Assembly (NCBI GenBank): GCA_039030175.1
Contig: JBCCER010000173.1
Location: 1-8,922 of the forward strand
Reading direction: 5' to 3'
DNA from: JANQGH01 sp039030175
GTDB taxonomy: Bacteria > Pseudomonadota > Alphaproteobacteria > DSM-16000 > Inquilinaceae
Length of the DNA: 8,922 nt
Shown here piece after piece: positions 5,892 through 8,922 of this stretch. Every line of letters starts with the position of its first letter. The stretch's first letter is position 1. The position numbers and the translations under genes are program-made. The notes under the pieces were generated by a model. That model was not told the origin of the DNA. It searched no databases and saw only the letters and a list, made by a program, of their open reading frames with translations.

Positions 5892-6722
5892 TCAGCCTCC
5901 CGGCAGGTTTCGACCCAACTCGTGCCCGTCTTTGATGGCCAAAACGGCGCCCTCCGGCAGGGGCACCCAGAGATCGTTGGTCAGCGGCACGCTCGCGAAC
6001 AGCATCGCCTGTTTACCGTCGACGGAGACATCAAGGCCCTTTGCCGAAACGCCATGATCCGGCCCCGTATGCTGCTTGATCAGCAGATTCAGGCCCGGCG
6101 GGCGCGCCTCGGTCAAGCTGCCATCCGGCAATTGGTACCGGCGCTTTTGCGCGTGCACGAATAGGACGTCGCCGTCCGAATAGAGAAAGTTTGCTTGACC
6201 AAGAGGCTGCAGATCCCAGGCAAACCGGGTGACGATTTCGAAGCGTTTCTGCCAAGCGGGCACTTCATCCCCGTTCGCCCAGATGTCTTGGAGCCGTTCC
6301 AAAAGCAGGCAAAAGGCATGCTCGGAATCCGTTTCGCCGATCGGGCGGTATCGGCGGCCGGCGAGTGGAAGGGCGCTCTCGATCTCGTGCATCGTGCCGT
6401 TATGGGCGAAGACGTGCCGCCTGCCGCCAAGCTCCCGCTCGAACGGGTGGGTGTTCTCCAACGTCGGATGGCCGCGCGAGGCCATGCGGACATGGGCGAT
6501 CACGGTGTTGCTGGCCAGGTTCTGATGGGCGATGAAATCGACCCACGGGCTGCTGGCCGCCGGTGCCGCCTCTTTGATCAGCCGAACCTCGGCGCCCTCG
6601 TAGTAGGTGATGCCCCAACCATCGCTGTTTTCGCGCGTCAGCCCGCCATGTCGGGCGAATTCCTCCAACGAGTATTTGACGGTCGCCGGCCCGTCGCTGG
6701 ACATTGCGAAGAGTTCACACAT
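5892..6722 (-). CDS. class II glutamine amidotransferase, YafJ-like
   Basis: An N-terminal-nucleophile glutamine amidohydrolase domain protein, expected to release ammonia from glutamine in the cytoplasm; the acceptor reaction is unknown for this family. Starting at ATG 6722 puts the catalytic cysteine at position 2 (MCELFAMSS), as the mechanism requires. The frame extends 18 codons further to 6776, but that would bury the cysteine, so it is rejected. Other family marks are ENSDGWG at 31-37, AHVRMAS at 76-82, NTHPF at 90-94, FAHNGTM at 105-111 and GETDSEHAF at 129-137. At 276 residues it has the usual length of stand-alone YafJ-type proteins and lacks a synthetase or transferase domain. The ribosome binding site is weak. 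It is about 100 bp from the lipoprotein gene and may be transcribed separately. Confidence 0.92.
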   Translation of the reverse strand: MCELFAMSSDGPATVKYSLEEFARHGGLTRENSDGWGITYYEGAEVRLIKEAAPAASSPWVDFIAHQNLASNTVIAHVRMASRGHPTLENTHPFERELGGRRHVFAHNGTMHEIESALPLAGRRYRPIGETDSEHAFCLLLERLQDIWANGDEVPAWQKRFEIVTRFAWDLQPLGQANFLYSDGDVLFVHAQKRRYQLPDGSLTEARPPGLNLLIKQHTGPDHGVSAKGLDVSVDGKQAMLFASVPLTNDLWVPLPEGAVLAIKDGHELGRNLPGG

Positions 6723-6874
6723 TGGCAGGTGCCGTTCTTGGAATTGGTGCCACAACAGGAGCCTACACGCGCCCATGCCGACTGATCCAGCGCATCGCGC
6801 TTTGGTGATCGGGCACGCGATGTCCGAAGCAAGACGATGTTGCCGCCAAGATTACCCGTGTTAAGCTGTTCGAC

Positions 6875-7198
6875 ATGGCATCGATCCTCTCACGCCTGTT
6901 CGGCGGTTCAAAAGATGGCGCCGACGACACCGGCTCTAAGAAAGGCAAGGCCCTGGAGGAAGCCCATGGCGGCTTCTTGATCCGGTCCCAGCCGATTTCG
7001 GCGGGCGGCCAGTGGCGCCTGGCTGGCACGATAGTCAAACAGGATGAAGGCGGCGAACTGGAGCGGGAATTCCAGCGCGCCGACACTTTCTCCGCACGCG
7101 ATGAGGCTGAGGCCGCCGGCATCCGCAAGGGCAAGCAGATCATCGACGAGCAGGGCACCGCCTTGTTCGCCTCTGGGGAGCCCACCGGACGCGTCTAA
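6875..7198 (+). CDS. HlyU-family protein (PF10115 type)
   Basis: A small soluble protein of 107 residues. After a short N-terminus (MASILSRLFGG) and a charged linker it shows the family pattern: GGFLIRSQPISAGGQWRLAG at 32-51, then GTIVKQ, FQRADTF and a final KGKQIIDEQG. The length is close to the family norm of about 90-110 residues. The family name comes from a haemolysin activator, but this family is not the winged-helix ArsR-type HlyU of Vibrio. A regulatory role should therefore not be assumed, and no DNA-binding motif is visible. It diverges from the amidotransferase gene. The ribosome binding site before ATG 6875 is poor. Confidence 0.85.
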   Translation: MASILSRLFGGSKDGADDTGSKKGKALEEAHGGFLIRSQPISAGGQWRLAGTIVKQDEGGELEREFQRADTFSARDEAEAAGIRKGKQIIDEQGTALFASGEPTGRV

Positions 7199-7211
7199 GG
7201 CTTCGGCTTAG
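7195..7211 (+). terminator. UUCG-capped hairpin at the end of the HlyU-family gene
   Basis: CTAAG (7195-7199) pairs with CTTAG (7207-7211). After one bulged G, a C-G pair closes a TTCG tetraloop (7202-7205). The hairpin overlaps the stop codon. The stem is short and no T-tract follows, so it is at best a weak terminator or an mRNA 3'-end stabiliser. Confidence 0.3.
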
Positions 7212-7274
7212 CTAGTCCTCGCTAAAGATCGGCCGCTTCGCCGCTAAGGCACCTCGACTTGGGTTCCGGACGAG

Positions 7275-7409
7275 TTAGTGCGCCTCGGCCAATTCATAGT
7301 GTCTGATCGTTCGTGCATTCACCAAGTCGGTTTCTCCGGCGAGATGGTGGGCACCCTCATAGTCCTCGCCGACGAGTGCTTTGAGTCAGGCGAAATCCAT
7401 CCGAACCAT
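7275..7409 (-). pseudogene. possible remnant of a small gene with an in-frame stop
   Basis: Read on the minus strand from ATG at 7409, the frame gives MVRMDFA, then one TGA (7386-7388). It continues as LKALVGEDYEGAHHLAGE and TDLVNARTIRHYELAEAH to a TAA at 7275-7277. The part after the stop has a protein-like, helix-prone composition rich in Glu, Ala and His. Changing TGA to TGG would join the frame into a 44-residue peptide. I do not recognise the family. It could also be chance, since the stretch is short. Confidence 0.25.
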
Positions 7410-7430
7410 CAAACCGAGATCATTCGAAGC

Positions 7431-7445
7431 TTCGGGTAACCCGAA
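7431..7445. repeat. 15-bp palindrome
   Basis: TTCGGGTAACCCGAA has perfect 7-bp arms around a single central A. It directly abuts the 10-bp palindrome CGAAGCTTCG (7425-7434), with shared bases. No T-tract follows on either strand, so a regulator site or cruciform is likelier than a terminator. Confidence 0.4.
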
Positions 7446-7469
7446 AATATCGGGTGGTGGCATCCTACG

Positions 7470-7482
7470 GCTGTTGAACAGC
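7470..7482. repeat. 13-bp palindrome GCTGTT-G-AACAGC
   Basis: Perfect 6-bp arms flank one central base, 25 bp after the 15-bp palindrome and about 120 bp before the next start codon. It could be a regulator site for the downstream gene. The function is unknown. Confidence 0.3.
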
Positions 7483-7603
7483 AATTTTGAGAGTTTGTGG
7501 CTGGATGTTCTCATGAAAAAAGCAAAAAGCGACCTGAACAAAACATTAATGACCACATTTCGCCAATAAATGGCATGATCCGGTCAAACTCAAGGAGGCG
7601 GTC

Positions 7604-8922
7604 ATGGCGACATCGGTCTTTATCAACGAAATCCATTACGATAATGCCAGCACGGATCAGGGCGAGGCGATCGAGATTGCTGGGCCTGCCGGGACCGACC
7701 TGACGGGTTGGAGTCTTGTTCTCTACAACGGAACCGCCTCCCTGCGTTCGCCCTATGACACGATCGATCTGTCGGCCCAGACAATTCCCGATCAGGATAA
7801 CGGGTTTGGGACGTTCGCTATCGAATTCGATCCGAACGGCATCCAGAACGGTGCGCCGGACGGTATCGCGTTGGTCGACAACAACGGGACGGTGGTCCAG
7901 TTCCTCAGCTATGAGGGCTCGTTCACGGCGGCTAGCGGACCCGCCGCCGGCATGACGAGCACGGATATCGGTGTTAACGAAGATTCGGATACTGCGGCCG
8001 GCGACTCGCTTCAGCTGACCGGCACCGGCACGATGGCCGAGGATTTCACCTGGCAGACGCCCGCCGCCGACAGTTTCGGTGCGGTAAATGCGGGCCAAAG
8101 TTTCGGCGCCGTTGCAGATACTTCGCTGTCGATAGCCGATCTCGCCCTTGCCGAGGGCGACGTTGGCACAACCACCTTCAGCTTCGAGGTGACGCGGACT
8201 GGCGACCTTTCGGGTGCGACCGACGTCGATTGGGATCTGACCAACCTCACCACTGACGCCGACGACTTTGCCCTGGGTGTGGCGATTGCCGGTACGGTTT
8301 CCTTCATCGCCGGCCAGAGCACCGCGACAATAGAGGTCGAAGTTGAGGGCGATCTTGATACCGAACTTAACGAGACGTTCCAAATTGCCCTGTCCGACCC
8401 GACGGGTGGGGCAGCCATTACCGATGGCGAAGCGCTTGGTACGATCATCAACGACGACGCCGCCTTCATACCCGGCGACATTCTAATCAACGAGCTGCGC
8501 AACGGCGGCGGCAACAGTGACGAGTTCTTTGAGCTTTCGGGGACGCCCGGCGCTTCGCTGGACGGTCTGACCCTGGTCGCGCTCTCGGGCGAGTCTGCGC
8601 CCGGCCGGATCGATTTCGCGATCAGCCTTGATGGATACTCCATTCAGGCCGATGGCTTGTTTGCGTTCGGCGATGCCGGCGTGCCTGGGATTGACGCCAC
8701 GGGCCCGTTCAGTCCATCCGGAAGCCCGACGACCTATGTGCTGGTCGAGAGCTTCAGCGGCTCGGCAGGTCAAGATCTCGACACCGACGATAACGGCATC
8801 TTGGATGTGGTGCCGTGGCTAACCCAACTTGACGCAGTGTCGATCGTCGATGGCGACGGCACGACCGACGTCAACTACTCCTCCACGGTCATCGGGCCAG
8901 ACGGCGGCTTCTCACCGTCGCA
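7604..8922 (+). CDS. secreted multidomain protein: lamin-tail-like, Calx-beta, lamin-tail-like (3' end beyond window)
   Basis: The first 439 residues of a probably much larger extracellular protein; no stop occurs before the window end. Residues 4-168 form a lamin-tail-like domain (VFINEIHYDN...GEAIEIAGPAG, then LTGWSLVLYNG and GAPDGIALVD). Residues 173-285 are a Calx-beta domain (LSIADLALAEGD, FSFEVTRTG, ELNETFQIALSDPTGG, GTIINDD). A second lamin-tail-like domain starts at 291 (GDILINELRNGG). It contains an aspartate-rich loop, DLDTDDNGILD (391-401), that probably binds calcium. The start is very secure: AAGGAGG (7592-7598) lies 5 nt before the ATG. There is no signal peptide, which fits type I secretion with a C-terminal signal out of view. 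Proteins with this N-terminus often continue into nuclease, phosphatase or RTX repeat domains (family knowledge), but none of that is visible here. Confidence 0.85.
   Translation, partial: MATSVFINEIHYDNASTDQGEAIEIAGPAGTDLTGWSLVLYNGTASLRSPYDTIDLSAQTIPDQDNGFGTFAIEFDPNGIQNGAPDGIALVDNNGTVVQFLSYEGSFTAASGPAAGMTSTDIGVNEDSDTAAGDSLQLTGTGTMAEDFTWQTPAADSFGAVNAGQSFGAVADTSLSIADLALAEGDVGTTTFSFEVTRTGDLSGATDVDWDLTNLTTDADDFALGVAIAGTVSFIAGQSTATIEVEVEGDLDTELNETFQIALSDPTGGAAITDGEALGTIINDDAAFIPGDILINELRNGGGNSDEFFELSGTPGASLDGLTLVALSGESAPGRIDFAISLDGYSIQADGLFAFGDAGVPGIDATGPFSPSGSPTTYVLVESFSGSAGQDLDTDDNGILDVVPWLTQLDAVSIVDGDGTTDVNYSSTVIGPDGGFSPS

Larger units (their letters stand above)
7212..7603. other. gene-poor spacer before the lamin-tail/Calx-beta gene
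   Basis: No convincing intact gene lies here. The first half keeps the GC-rich character of the neighbours and contains a possible decayed reading frame on the minus strand (7275-7409). The second half has clustered palindromes (7425-7482). It then becomes clearly AT-richer (about 7483-7580, with runs such as GAAAAAAGCAAAAAGC), probably the upstream control region of the next gene. No good -35/-10 pair could be picked out. Confidence 0.5.

Noticed and set aside
5310..6164. 284-codon plus-strand frame
   Set aside because: It runs antisense across the lipoprotein gene and the end of the amidotransferase gene. Both of those have clear motifs and cover it almost fully.
6195..6785. 196-codon plus-strand frame
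   Set aside because: It is antisense to the amidotransferase, whose catalytic motifs are intact in the other frame.
7381..7569. 62-codon plus-strand frame
   Set aside because: It begins with TTG without a ribosome binding site, crosses the palindrome cluster and the AT-rich stretch, and has no protein-like pattern.
7511..8383. 290-codon open frame on the minus strand
   Set aside because: It lies opposite the lamin-tail/Calx-beta gene, which has a strong ribosome binding site and recognisable domains. The antisense translation shows no family pattern and is explained by GC-rich codon bias.
8011..8643. 210-codon minus-strand frame rich in Ser, Ala and Pro
   Set aside because: It is antisense to the same gene, low in complexity and without recognisable motifs.

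Overview
The window is GC-rich with strongly GC-ending codons. It carries a LacI-regulated CUT1 sugar importer, an Omp25/RopB-like small outer-membrane barrel and a short HlyU-family protein. Together these suggest an alphaproteobacterium; this is inferred from gene style, and no rRNA or tRNA is present to confirm it. No CRISPR array, transposase, tRNA or phage gene was seen.

Left part (1-4435): a sugar-uptake locus. A LacI-family repressor (minus strand, C-terminus cut off by the window edge) diverges from a three-gene plus-strand operon: periplasmic solute-binding protein, MalF-like permease and MalG-like permease. The 251-bp divergent region holds two copies of the palindrome TGACAA-NN-TTGTCA, which is almost certainly the repressor's operator. 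One copy lies at the predicted start of transporter transcription, the other near the repressor's own predicted start. A different 16-bp palindrome fills the spacer of the transporter promoter and suggests a second regulator. A stem-loop separates the binding-protein gene from the permeases. No ATPase and no sugar-degrading enzyme is encoded in the window, so the importer must use an ATPase encoded elsewhere. The transported sugar cannot be told from the sequence.

Middle part (4456-7198): a minus-strand envelope pair and two housekeeping-type genes. A small lipoprotein is followed by an outer-membrane beta-barrel protein, probably as one operon. A 21-bp near-palindrome lies between the -35 and -10 elements of their candidate promoter. 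Upstream, also on the minus strand, is a class II glutamine amidotransferase-like protein of the YafJ type with an intact N-terminal catalytic cysteine. Diverging from it is a short HlyU-family (PF10115-type) protein.

Right part (7199-8922): about 400 bp without a clear gene. It holds a possible decayed gene fragment, clustered palindromes and an AT-richer stretch. It leads into the start of a large secreted protein built of a lamin-tail-like domain, a Calx-beta domain and a second lamin-tail-like domain, still open at the window end. This gene has a very strong ribosome binding site but no signal peptide, which fits type I secretion with a C-terminal signal outside the window. Related multidomain proteins often carry nuclease or phosphatase domains further on.

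The window looks mostly like ordinary chromosomal content. The points most worth a second look are the layered palindromes in the sugar promoter, the acidic loop insertion in the MalF-like permease, the lipoprotein/barrel pair with its promoter palindrome, and the truncated lamin-tail/Calx-beta protein.
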